DNA from: Thermoguttaceae bacterium
GTDB lineage: Bacteria > Planctomycetota > Planctomycetia > Pirellulales > Thermoguttaceae
Direction of reading: 5' to 3'
Assembly: GCA_017407125.1 (NCBI GenBank)
Contig: JAFQXE010000030.1
Location: 1-64,000, forward strand
DNA: 64,000 bases
Part shown: positions 1 through 7,888 of the stretch, piece by piece
Layout: every line of letters begins with the position of its first letter
Position numbering within the stretch: the stretch's first letter is position 1
Notes under the pieces: model-generated
Seen by the model: the letters and a program-made list of their open reading frames with translations, nothing else
Told to the model about the DNA's origin: nothing
Database searches by the model: none
Position numbers and translations under genes: made by a program

Positions 1-200
1 ACCTATGATTTAACGCGGACAATGTCCGCTCCCCAGATACGTTTACGGGGGGCGGGTATTACCCGCCAACAAAAACAACCTATGATTTAACGCGGACAAT
101 GTCCGCTCCCCAGATACGTTTACGGGGGGCGGGTATTACCCACCAACAAAAACAACCTAAGATTTAACGCGGACAATGTCCGCGTCCCAGAATGTTAACT
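1..200. repeat. 77-bp tandem REP-like repeat
   Basis: Copies begin at 1, 78 and 155 (the third is partial), so the period is 77 bp. Each unit holds a near-palindrome GCGGACAATGTCCGC and a second palindromic core GGCGGGTATTACCCGCC. An inverted copy of the second core lies on the far side of the transposase gene at 922-962. This is the arrangement expected of REP/BIME elements around a RAYT gene. The first copy may extend beyond the window edge. Confidence 0.8.
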
Positions 201-242
201 CCCCAGAAAGTCTACCAGAATGATCATTAAAAAAGTTTAAAC

Positions 243-887
243 ATGTATTTCAGAGGAGAAAACAAAAACAGTTATAAGAGAAGCGGGCTGCCTCATCGAG
301 ATCATTCCGGCGTCAGACAGGCTCTGACATATCGTCTATGGGACAGCATTCCTCAAAGTGAAGTTTTGATAATTGAGCAAGCTGTCAGCAATTCTCATCC
401 TGACATTAAAGATTATGCCTTGCGTCGCTATACAGAAGCCTGTCTGAATCGCGGATATGGCTCTGGATTGTTAAAGTATCCTGAAATCGCAAAAATTGTA
501 TTAAGCCGCTGGTTTACAGATAACGGTAAAGCATACGACCTTTATGAATGGGTAATCATGCCAAACCACGTACATCTATTGTTTCGTCCATATCCGGGCT
601 TTTCCTTATGCGATATTATCCAATCGTGGAAAATGCAGTCTGGCAAGTTAATTCGTCAGACGGAAATTTATCGTCAGATTATTCAGGATTATCCGAACGA
701 TTTGAAAGATTCCATTTGGAACTCGGATTATTTTGATCGCGAAATTCGTTCAAACGCACATTTTCACAATATGAAAAAATATATTTATAATAATCCGATT
801 GGTTTAATATGGAACGGTCAACGCATTGAACGCCCTGAAGACTGGCCTTTTTCCTCTGCGTCTACAGGTTGGCAATCGTATTTTTGA
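243..887 (+). CDS. REP-associated tyrosine transposase (RAYT, Y1/IS200-like)
   Basis: A 214-residue protein of the TnpA_REP family: single-domain HUH enzymes that nick single-stranded DNA at REP hairpins. Residues 106-112 read MPNHVHL, the HUH metal-binding motif (H109, H111). The C-terminal stretch KKYIYNNP near residue 175 resembles the conserved Y-containing helix of the family. Length fits a full RAYT. It is flanked by inverted REP-like repeats (1-200 and 922-962), which are its likely substrates. No clear Shine-Dalgarno precedes the ATG. RAYTs are usually single-copy domesticated genes rather than active insertion sequences; whether this one is active cannot be told. The family call is firm from the motif and the repeats. 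Confidence 0.88.
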   Translation: MYFRGENKNSYKRSGLPHRDHSGVRQALTYRLWDSIPQSEVLIIEQAVSNSHPDIKDYALRRYTEACLNRGYGSGLLKYPEIAKIVLSRWFTDNGKAYDLYEWVIMPNHVHLLFRPYPGFSLCDIIQSWKMQSGKLIRQTEIYRQIIQDYPNDLKDSIWNSDYFDREIRSNAHFHNMKKYIYNNPIGLIWNGQRIERPEDWPFSSASTGWQSYF

Positions 888-921
888 AAATATTCAGGGG
901 GGCAGACCTAGAGAGTTTGTT

Positions 922-962
922 TGTTGGCGGGTAATACCCGCCCCCCAGATACTGTTCCCCGT
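922..962. repeat. Inverted REP-like hairpin downstream of RAYT
   Basis: The self-complementary core GGCGGGTAATACCCGCC followed by CCCAGATAC matches, in reverse orientation, the core of the 77-bp repeats at 1-200. It closes the REP - RAYT - REP arrangement. A short open frame running through it (921-1229) has no ribosome site and also crosses tRNA-Ser, so it is not called. Confidence 0.75.
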
Positions 963-1030
963 AAAAATACTCCCCCCCTCTTGACGAAAAATGCGTTTTT
1001 GCTAGAATACAATCAAATTTACACGCCATT

Positions 1031-1113
1031 GGAGGATAAGCGAATGGCTAGCAACCTCATTGGAAATGAGGCGCCCCTTTCTGGGGTTGCGAGTTCGAAT
1101 CTCGTGTCCTCCG
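1031..1113 (+). tRNA. tRNA-Ser (GGA)
   Basis: A class II cloverleaf: acceptor GGAGGAT pairs with GTCCTCC, discriminator G. The anticodon stem CCTCA/TGAGG holds the loop TTGGAAA, giving anticodon GGA. A long variable arm is present and the T arm carries GTTCGAAT. CCA is not encoded. Confidence 0.95.
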
Positions 1114-1121
1114 CTTTCGCA

Positions 1122-1158
1122 ATCGTTTGGAATTTGTCCAATTCCAAACGATTTTTTT
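1122..1158 (+). terminator. Rho-independent terminator after tRNA-Ser
   Basis: ATCGTTTGGAATT and AATTCCAAACGAT form a 13-bp stem with a short loop, followed directly by seven T. Confidence 0.85.
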
Positions 1159-1275
1159 ATGATTTTTTCGTCCTACTCCTTGACTTTTTCTCTTTTTCCG
1201 GTTACCATATTATATTAGAGAAGTTTTAGAAACGCGTCAGCGTCTCAATTATATTCACGTTCGATTTGAAAAGCC

Positions 1276-2922
1276 ATGGCACGTCAATCATTTTATAAAG
1301 TTTCTGTATTCGCTCTGATTTTTGCTTTGTCGTTTTTGAGCGTTTTGGGTTATAGCGTTTCGTTAAAAGCGGCAGAACCGCCAGCGCGGCAAAATCTGAC
1401 GCCCAAATCTCCTGAAGTCGTTGAAGCTCTGGATAAAATGTGCGCTTATATTGCCGCTCGTTACAAAGATGAAGATCGCGCCGGCGGAATGGCGCTGGCG
1501 GCTCTGGCTTACTATAAATATACAGGCGAAAAGCATCATCAGATTTATGTCGATACGATTAACGCCATTAAAGAGAAGGCGGCTAAAGACCCCAAAAATG
1601 GCGGACTGGATATTTATGAAACTGGTCTGAGTCTGATTTTTTTGGTCGAATACGACCCCGAAGGCAACAAAAACCTTATTGACGCCATTTACAAAAGTCT
1701 TTTGGATCGCCAAAAGCCCCATGGAGGATGGGGTTATCTCAGTCATTCAACGGGAGACACGTCACAGACGCAATACGGCGTTCTTTCAACCTGGACGCTG
1801 CTCAAAGCTCGTCAACCGGTTAATATGCAATCTGGCGAAAGCGCCATTGACTGGCTTCTCAAAACGCAAGACCCGGAAGGTTGCTTTGGCTATCAGGGCG
1901 TTGTTGCAGAAAAAATCGGTCAGCCTGTCGAACAGACGCAAAAAGGATTGTGCATGACAGCCGCGGCGCTGGGAAGTCTGTACATTCTTTCCGACGTCCT
2001 CAATATTGGGCGCGTCGCCCCTGTTGAGAACGCATTGCAGGACGCGCTAAAACCTGTCGATCAAAACAAAGACGCTCAAAGAAACTATCGTTCTACAACG
2101 TCTCCCAAAGCTGTGGCAGATGTTAAAAAGAAAGGAAACGAATGGTTCGACAAAAATTTTGAAGTTGAATACCCCTCGTGGCCATACTACTATTATTACG
2201 CCGTTGAACGATACGAGAGTTTTCGAGAAGCATTGGACGGAACTACAATTGACCCGTCTCCGTACTGGTACAACGCTATTGCCAACAGAATCCTCAATAA
2301 TATGAGCAGAGACGGTTCCGTCAGCGACAGCTGCAAGACGGTTTGCGCAACGTCTTTCGCCGCGCTGTTTTTAATGCGTTCCACCAAACGGGCGATTGAA
2401 AAAGACCGTTATCTCGGCGGCGGCGAACTTATCGGAGGCAAGGGATTCCCGACTGACATGACCCGCACTACGGTTCGAAATGGAAAAGTCGTTTCCAAAC
2501 GTCCCCCGACTACGGCGGAAGAAATGCTCGAAGCCCTCAAAGATCCCGATAACGAAGCCTTGGAAGCGGCGGTTGATTCGCTTGACGAAATGCCGCCGGA
2601 ACTGGCAAAGGCGATTATGTCCGAAACCGCAAAGCAGATTCAAAAACTCGTTTCCGACCCGAAACCGGAACGCCGAACGGCGGCTGTCAAGGCGTTGGGA
2701 AAAAGCGGAGAGCTGGACAACGTCCCTGTTTTGCTCTACGCTCTGACAGACCCGGACGAAACCGTCGTTCTCGCGGCGCGCGACTCGCTTTGCACCATCG
2801 CCCGTAAGCTCAACGGGGGATACGGTCCCATGGAGGGATTCGACGAAGTTCAGCGAGACAAGGCGATTGCCAAATGGAAAGCCTGGTTTAAGTCCATTCG
2901 TCCAGCCGCAGAACTCGAATAA
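1276..2922 (+). CDS. Secreted alpha/alpha-toroid (prenyltransferase/squalene oxidase-like) protein with HEAT-like C-terminus
   Basis: The 548-residue product begins with a signal peptide (hydrophobic core about residues 9-32, ending near KAAEP). Residues 45-400 hold QW-type repeats (KPHGGWGYLS near 150, TQDPEGCFGY near 198) seen in the terpenoid cyclase/prenyltransferase alpha/alpha toroid. Residues 440-540 contain two or three HEAT-like helical repeats (DPDNEALEAAVDSL, DPKPERRTAAVKALG, DPDETVVLAARDSL). Similar secreted proteins are frequent in planctomycetes and have no known enzymatic role; here the toroid is probably a binding scaffold. A TTGACT box lies near 1178, with a weak -10 TACCAT 17 bp on. 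It stands alone, between tRNA-Ser and an oxidoreductase. Confidence 0.75.
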   Translation: MARQSFYKVSVFALIFALSFLSVLGYSVSLKAAEPPARQNLTPKSPEVVEALDKMCAYIAARYKDEDRAGGMALAALAYYKYTGEKHHQIYVDTINAIKEKAAKDPKNGGLDIYETGLSLIFLVEYDPEGNKNLIDAIYKSLLDRQKPHGGWGYLSHSTGDTSQTQYGVLSTWTLLKARQPVNMQSGESAIDWLLKTQDPEGCFGYQGVVAEKIGQPVEQTQKGLCMTAAALGSLYILSDVLNIGRVAPVENALQDALKPVDQNKDAQRNYRSTTSPKAVADVKKKGNEWFDKNFEVEYPSWPYYYYYAVERYESFREALDGTTIDPSPYWYNAIANRILNNMSRDGSVSDSCKTVCATSFAALFLMRSTKRAIEKDRYLGGGELIGGKGFPTDMTRTTVRNGKVVSKRPPTTAEEMLEALKDPDNEALEAAVDSLDEMPPELAKAIMSETAKQIQKLVSDPKPERRTAAVKALGKSGELDNVPVLLYALTDPDETVVLAARDSLCTIARKLNGGYGPMEGFDEVQRDKAIAKWKAWFKSIRPAAELE

Positions 2923-2970
2923 AATTCTGCAAAAATTTCCGAAAAATTTTTAAAAAGTCGTCCCCAGGTC

Positions 2971-2999
2971 TTGCAATCGGCTAAAACATTATGTAAAAT
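2971..2999 (+). promoter_or_regulatory. Sigma-70-type promoter upstream of the Gfo/Idh/MocA gene
   Basis: TTGCAA (2971-2976), 17-bp spacer, TAAAAT (2994-2999). It predicts a 5' leader of about 230 nt before the ATG at 3239. The rest of the 316-bp gap is AT-rich with no other clear element. The same TTGCAA-17-hexamer layout precedes the gene at 43252. Confidence 0.5.
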
Positions 3000-3238
3000 A
3001 ATATTAGTCTTACGCAAAGGACGTGAATTATCAGCGTTGTTTTTTGTTTTTTTCAGCGCAGATTTCTTCATTGTCAAACGATGCGTTTATAAATAATGCT
3101 TTTATTTACAATCGTTTAATACGCGTAGATTAATTAAAAGCTTCACGGGAAGTTTCGATAGCGGCGGACATACAGCCCCGATTTTCAAACTATCCTGATG
3201 TTCATCCCCATCAACTTCTTTAAAAAGGAGATTATTCC

Positions 3239-4594
3239 ATGTTAAAGACTTCACGTCGTAACTTTTTGAAGTCCACCGCCGTTGCTGGCGCGGGCGTTAT
3301 TTTGATGCACAATCTCGCCTCTGGCGAATCCCCCAACGAAAAAATTAACTTTGCCGCAATCGGCGTTTCCGGCAAAGGCGGTTCTGACACGGCAGACGCA
3401 GCCAACTCCGGCAATCTGGTCGCAATTTGCGATACAGACTCCAATAAACGCCGCGGCGCTCTGAAGCGCTATGGAGACATTCCGGAATTCTCAGATTTCC
3501 GCGAAATGTTTGACAAAATGGGCGATAAGATCGACGCCTTCACCTGCTCCGTTCCAGACCACATGCACGCTCCCGCCTGCTTGATGGGTATGCGTCTTGG
3601 CAAACACTGCTTCTGCCAGAAACCGATGACCCGAACCATTTACGAAGCTCGTATGATGGCGAAAGTCGCCGCTGAAAACAAGTGCTGTACTCAGATGGGC
3701 AACCAGGGCACAGCCAATAAATACCTCCGCATTTGCGAAGCCCTTTGCAAGATTGGATTCCTCGGCGACCTGCTCGAAGCTCACGTTTGGACCAACCGTC
3801 CGATTTGGCCGCAAGGCGGCGACCGTCCTGCTCCCAAACCGGTTCCGGAATTCCTTGATTGGGAACGCTGGCTGGGCGTTGCTCCGGAACGTCCATACGC
3901 TGACGGCTATCACCCGTTCTCATGGCGTGGATACTGGGACTTCGGCACCGGCGCTCTGGGCGACATGGCTTGCCATACGTTCAACATGCCCTACGCCGCC
4001 TGCAAACTGGCAGACCCGTCCTCTGTTGTCGCCACCACCTCTGGCCACAATTACGAAACCATGCCGCAGTGGAGCATCATCGAATTCCAGTTCCCGGAAA
4101 CCGCTGAACGCAAAGCTGTCAAGGCGTTCTGGTATGACGGCGGAAAGAAGATGCCGGCTGAAAAGCTTGCTGGTTTCGCTCAGCTGCCCAACACCGGTTC
4201 CTGCATTTTCGGCACCAAGATCATCATGCTCGCCGGCGGCGACTACTGCGATCAGCTCTCGCTGTTCGACGCCAACACCAAAGAAAAGGTTGAAATTCCT
4301 GCTGACCTCGAATGGGAACAGTCTCCGGGACACTTCCAGGAATGGGTCAACCACATCAAGGGCGGTTTCGATTCCAAGCCGGGTCACTCCAACTTCATTA
4401 CTTACGCCAGCAAGCTGACCGAAACGATTCTTTTGGGCAACCTCGCTGTCTACGGCGCGCCGGAAAAAGAAGTCAAGGGCGAACTGGTCGAATGGGACGC
4501 CGCCAACCTCAAGATCACCAACAATCCGAAGGGCAAAGACAAGATGGAACTGCTGGTCAAACCGCAGTACCGCGGCAACTATCGCCTGGACTAA
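3239..4594 (+). CDS. Tat-exported Gfo/Idh/MocA family oxidoreductase
   Basis: A 451-residue NAD(P)-dependent dehydrogenase-like protein. The N-terminus SRRNFLKSTAVAGAGVIL is a twin-arginine signal (R6, R7), so the folded protein is likely exported. After it comes the Rossmann part (INFAAIGVSGKGGS, VAICDTD). CQKPMT near residue 126 replaces the usual EKP motif, with K retained as the family's active-site lysine. DFGTGALGDMACHTFN near 240 is the conserved C-terminal substrate-side motif. A strong ribosome site (AAGGAG, about 7 nt upstream) fixes the start. Such Tat-borne members are multiplied in planctomycetes and are thought to act on sugars or polyols; the substrate is unknown. Transcription likely ends at the hairpin at 4686. 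Confidence 0.85.
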   Translation: MLKTSRRNFLKSTAVAGAGVILMHNLASGESPNEKINFAAIGVSGKGGSDTADAANSGNLVAICDTDSNKRRGALKRYGDIPEFSDFREMFDKMGDKIDAFTCSVPDHMHAPACLMGMRLGKHCFCQKPMTRTIYEARMMAKVAAENKCCTQMGNQGTANKYLRICEALCKIGFLGDLLEAHVWTNRPIWPQGGDRPAPKPVPEFLDWERWLGVAPERPYADGYHPFSWRGYWDFGTGALGDMACHTFNMPYAACKLADPSSVVATTSGHNYETMPQWSIIEFQFPETAERKAVKAFWYDGGKKMPAEKLAGFAQLPNTGSCIFGTKIIMLAGGDYCDQLSLFDANTKEKVEIPADLEWEQSPGHFQEWVNHIKGGFDSKPGHSNFITYASKLTETILLGNLAVYGAPEKEVKGELVEWDAANLKITNNPKGKDKMELLVKPQYRGNYRLD

Positions 4595-4600
4595 ATTTTA

Positions 4601-4630
4601 GTTGCGAGTTACGAGTTGCGAGTTGCGAGA
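4601..4630. repeat. Heptanucleotide repeat (GTTGCGA type)
   Basis: Four successive 7-mers GTTGCGA GTTACGA GTTGCGA GTTGCGA directly after the oxidoreductase stop codon. A related C/T-rich tract follows at 4640-4665 and could pair with it. One of seven such tracts in the window. Confidence 0.75.
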
Positions 4631-4685
4631 GGATTTCATTTCTCGCTTATCGCAGCTCGTTTCTCAGCGCATGATTCACCCCGTT

Positions 4686-4716
4686 CAGCCGTCGGTTTTT
4701 CCGGCGGCTGTTTTGT
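4686..4716 (+). terminator. Rho-independent terminator after the oxidoreductase
   Basis: CAGCCGTCGG and CCGGCGGCTG form a GC-rich stem around TTTTT, followed by TTTTGT. Its position argues that the LysE gene starts downstream, at 4722. Confidence 0.65.
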
Positions 4717-4721
4717 ATAGA

Positions 4722-5543
4722 ATGAATTCCTGTATATTGTTTGCTCAAGCTGTTTCCGACGCATCCCAATCTGTTACATTTCAGTTTCTGTCGATATTGG
4801 GGCTGTTTTATCTGACGGTTATCACGCCGGGACCGGACTTTCTGGCTGTCGTTCAAGCCAGTTTGAACCGGGGTCTGAAAACGGGGCTGACAACGGCGCT
4901 GGGCATTGGCTGCGGGTTGCTATTCCATTGCACCTACAGCGTTCTGGGCGTAGCATGGCTGATTAAGCAATATCCGTTTGCGTTTTCCATCATCCGAATT
5001 TTGGGCGGGTTGTATATCGGCTATCTGGGAATACAATCTCTGAGAAGCAAGTCTATTGCCAACTTGGACGAGAATTCCGAAGACGCGAAAGACAATCAAT
5101 CTATTCTCAGCCGCGGCGGGTTTGTTACAGGACTGCTTGTCAACATTCTCAACGCGAAAGCAATGATTTGGTTTATCTTCTTCTTTTCCAGCGTCATTCC
5201 ACCATCGTTTGGGTTGCCGCTCCGCGCTCTTTTCGCGCTTTGCTCACTGATCGGCGCGATAGTCATATTCTCCCTTTTGGCGCTGTTTATCTCTCAACCC
5301 GCTGTCAGAACGACGCTGCAAAAGATGGGCAAAGCTGTTAATATTATTATCGGATTGGCGTTTTTGTTTATAGCTATAGACATCCTCTACGGACTGTTCA
5401 ATAACCCGGAACCAAAACCGAAATCAGAGCCGGCGGTTCAGCAAAGCGTTTTTCAGGAAATATCGCCCAAAAACATCTTTTCAAACTCTCCCGCTTTATT
5501 CTCCCAGGAATGTTCCTCGACCCGTTTTCGCGCTCTGCGCTGA
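4722..5543 (+). CDS. LysE/RhtB family amino-acid exporter
   Basis: An integral membrane protein of 273 residues from this start. Residues 15-215 match the LysE/RhtB pattern: FYLTVITPGPDFLAVVQASL at the N-terminus (PGPD is the family signature), G-rich second helix, FVTGLLVNILNAKAMIWF in the middle, about six hydrophobic segments. LysE-type carriers export amino acids by proton exchange; the substrate is unknown. The frame is open from 4602, but a terminator lies at 4686-4716, so ATG 4722 is preferred although its ribosome site is weak. The last about 50 residues are hydrophilic and overlap the convergent glycosyltransferase gene by 91 bp; this tail is odd for the family and could reflect lost termination. 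Confidence 0.8.
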   Translation: MNSCILFAQAVSDASQSVTFQFLSILGLFYLTVITPGPDFLAVVQASLNRGLKTGLTTALGIGCGLLFHCTYSVLGVAWLIKQYPFAFSIIRILGGLYIGYLGIQSLRSKSIANLDENSEDAKDNQSILSRGGFVTGLLVNILNAKAMIWFIFFFSSVIPPSFGLPLRALFALCSLIGAIVIFSLLALFISQPAVRTTLQKMGKAVNIIIGLAFLFIAIDILYGLFNNPEPKPKSEPAVQQSVFQEISPKNIFSNSPALFSQECSSTRFRALR

Positions 5544-6631
5544 GCCGAAGTCGAACCTTTGGCAAGACGCTGTTTGAGCAGCGTAACAAATTCTTCCGGG
5601 GTGTCGGCAACGTCCAGGCAGTCCGACCATTCTGACGTTGACGGAAGATTTCTGGCGATAATCGGCTTTTCGACCGCGAGATATTCCAGCATTTTCAAGG
5701 GTTGAATCTGACGAGTAACTTCCGTATCGGCGTAAGGCATAATCAGAACGTCCGATTCCATGGCAAGCATGGGCAGCTGTTTGTACTCGACAATTCCGTG
5801 AGCGTAGACATTGTTCGGTGCAAAAAGCTCTTTGGAAGGATTTGCCGACGGCCCGACAAAAATAAACGAATCGTTTGGGAACGCCTTTGCGCAGGCTGTT
5901 ACAATCTGAGCGTCAAGCCGCTGATCAATCAAGCCCCAATACAGGATCTTTCGACCAGGATACTGTTTCAGAAGCCGCTTTGAACGGGGACGGCGGAGAA
6001 ACTGCTCGTCAAAACCGTGCTGAAGAAGCATGCTCGTTCGCCCAGTCTGTTGAGCAATGCGGCTCTGCAACGCTCGCGAGACGCAAATTATCGCGTCGCA
6101 TTTTTCGATAAGCTCCGATTCCATGTCGCGAAGAGGCTTGGCGTCCATTTCCGGCCAGCAAGACCAGTCGTCAACGCAGTAATAAACCCATCGGTCAACG
6201 GGAAGTTCGCCAATCAGGTCGCTGATATACGGAACCGTCGTTATTCCGATAATCGGACCTTCATGTTTTTTCAATTCTGGAATAATCTGCTTTACCAAAA
6301 GAGATTTATTAATTCGACGCCGGGTCTTCCCCCCAAAGGACGGCAGCATTTTAGGATTGAGAACAATCGGGTTAATACGTCCTGAAGAATCAGACGGAAC
6401 CGTTCCCCTGCCCTTCGACGCTTTCATCCAGCTGACGGCTTTTTCAAACGCTCGGCGAATCGTTACCCAGTTGAACCGCAGAGCTCGAGTTCCAATTGTG
6501 TTGACCCAAACGACGTCGTAACGATCCAGCAGACGTTTAATCAGATGCTGACAGCTGGACGGATGCCGTCCCCAGTCGTCAGAAAAAACCAGCAGGAGAG
6601 TTTTCGATTCAGTCATTATTGGAGTTGTCAT
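5453..6631 (-). CDS. Glycosyltransferase, GT4-like/group 1
   Basis: A 392-residue GT-B-fold protein. The N-terminal half has LLLVFSDDWGRHPSS and IIGITTVPYISDLIG; the C-terminal half has KILYWGLIDQRLD, SFIFVGP, SDVLIMPYA and LKMLEYLAVEKPIIA, the nucleotide-sugar binding segment of group 1 transferases. It probably adds a sugar to a cell-surface polysaccharide or glycolipid. It is followed on the same strand by another GT4 gene, a GT39-like gene and rmlD, so it belongs to a polysaccharide cluster. The start is uncertain between residues 1 and 6. A heptamer-repeat hairpin separates it from the next gene upstream. Confidence 0.8.
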   Translation of the reverse strand: MTTPIMTESKTLLLVFSDDWGRHPSSCQHLIKRLLDRYDVVWVNTIGTRALRFNWVTIRRAFEKAVSWMKASKGRGTVPSDSSGRINPIVLNPKMLPSFGGKTRRRINKSLLVKQIIPELKKHEGPIIGITTVPYISDLIGELPVDRWVYYCVDDWSCWPEMDAKPLRDMESELIEKCDAIICVSRALQSRIAQQTGRTSMLLQHGFDEQFLRRPRSKRLLKQYPGRKILYWGLIDQRLDAQIVTACAKAFPNDSFIFVGPSANPSKELFAPNNVYAHGIVEYKQLPMLAMESDVLIMPYADTEVTRQIQPLKMLEYLAVEKPIIARNLPSTSEWSDCLDVADTPEEFVTLLKQRLAKGSTSAQRRARKRVEEHSWENKAGEFEKMFLGDIS

Positions 6632-6641
6632 TTGGATTGAT

Positions 6642-6723
6642 AGTTAGGAGTGAGGAAGGAGGAGTGAGGAGTTATTGAGACGCTTGCGCTCATTCCTCAC
6701 TCCTCACTCCTAATTCCTAACTC
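6642..6723. repeat. Heptanucleotide-repeat hairpin element
   Basis: The left arm has GGAGTGA-type 7-mers (6646-6675) and the right arm CTCCTCA/CTCCTAA-type 7-mers (6691-6723), around a short centre GACGCTTGCGCTC. The arms are complementary, so the element can fold into a long imperfect hairpin. It fills the gap between two glycosyltransferase genes. Related elements lie at 25335 and within the CRISPR array at 55300. Confidence 0.8.
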
Positions 6724-6736
6724 ATATACCGTCTGT

Positions 6737-7888
6737 CTACATCTGTTCATACAGTTTTCCATAGGCGTCGTGCATTTGTCGTTGAGTAAACATTTCCAGT
6801 AGCCGAGCGCGGCCGGCTTCGCCCAGCCGGGCAGCCAGTTTTGGTTCGGTTGCCAACAAGTGCAGAGCTTTTGCCAGCGACGTCGGATTTCCAACCGGTG
6901 CGACAAACCCTGTCTGACCGTTGACAACAACCTCTTTACAGCCGCCGGCGTCTGTTGTTACAATGGGAAGCCGCGCCGCCATCGCCTCCAAAAACGTTAC
7001 CGGGATTCCCTCTGAAAGCGACGTGAGCAGAAACGCGTCCGCCCCTTTGAGCAGTCGGCTGACGTCGGATCTGGCGCCGGTCATAATAACGCCGTCTTGA
7101 AGGTTGTGAAGTCGTATTCCCAGTTCGATAACGCCCTGTTCCGGACCATCGCCAACAATAAGCAGACGAACGTTGGGGAGAGTCCGTTTCAACGCATCGT
7201 AGGTTCTCAAAGCAGTTCGATGATCTTTAATCGGGTCAAGCCGGGCGACTTGAATTATCGTAAAGGCGTCGTCTGGAATATTAAACTCGCGGCGAACGGC
7301 TTCGCGAGTGTCGTTTTCGTTTTCGGAACGAAGGTTGTCGTAAACGTCCTGGTCGATTCCGTTGTAAATCACCTGAATCCGTTTGCCGGGATACCCCTCT
7401 TTTTTCTGGAGAGCTTCTTTAACCCGCTGACCGACGGCGGTAAGAACGTCGTCTCGTCGATACAGAAATCGATTTGCAAGCCGACGTTTCCAACTGACGA
7501 CGTCCGGATAAAATCGACCGTGTTCCGTCAACAGGATTTTCGGATTCTTCTTTCGCCATCGCGCTAACGACGAATAAAAATACGGCGTGCATTGATGAGC
7601 GTGAACGACGTCGATTTCGTACTGTTCAAACAGATTCGCCAGCCGTTTAACGCAGTCTCTGTCCAAACCGGGCTGACGGTTTAGACATTCAACTTTATAA
7701 CCCTTATCGATAAGCTCCTGCGCCATCGACCCGGCAAGGACAACGTTCTCAGCATCCAGACAAAAGAACACAAATTCATACCGACTGGCAAGTTCAGAGT
7801 CGGTCGCCAGGCGATACGCCAGCGTTTCCGCCCCGCCCCAGTTGAGCGTATGTACAAATTGACAAATTCTTTTCATCCCAGATACCAT
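6737..7888 (-). CDS. Glycosyltransferase family 4
   Basis: A 383-residue GT-B glycosyltransferase: the N-terminal domain has FVHTLNWGGAETLAYRLA, the UDP/GDP-sugar side has VIQVARLDPIKDHRTAL, and SEGIPVTFLEAMAARLPIV carries the EX7E motif of GT4. HAHQCTPYF and TEHGRFYPD are typical acceptor-side motifs. The enzyme would act at the inner face of the membrane on a lipid-linked glycan. Start choice: GGAG lies 5 nt upstream of ATG 7888, better than the longer frame from 7906 or the ATGA overlap at 7876. It overlaps the upstream GT39-like gene by 16 bp, so translation is likely coupled. Confidence 0.87.
   Translation of the reverse strand: MVSGMKRICQFVHTLNWGGAETLAYRLATDSELASRYEFVFFCLDAENVVLAGSMAQELIDKGYKVECLNRQPGLDRDCVKRLANLFEQYEIDVVHAHQCTPYFYSSLARWRKKNPKILLTEHGRFYPDVVSWKRRLANRFLYRRDDVLTAVGQRVKEALQKKEGYPGKRIQVIYNGIDQDVYDNLRSENENDTREAVRREFNIPDDAFTIIQVARLDPIKDHRTALRTYDALKRTLPNVRLLIVGDGPEQGVIELGIRLHNLQDGVIMTGARSDVSRLLKGADAFLLTSLSEGIPVTFLEAMAARLPIVTTDAGGCKEVVVNGQTGFVAPVGNPTSLAKALHLLATEPKLAARLGEAGRARLLEMFTQRQMHDAYGKLYEQM

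Noticed and set aside
921..1229. 102-residue open frame downstream of the RAYT
   Set aside because: It runs through a REP hairpin, tRNA-Ser and its terminator; no ribosome site.
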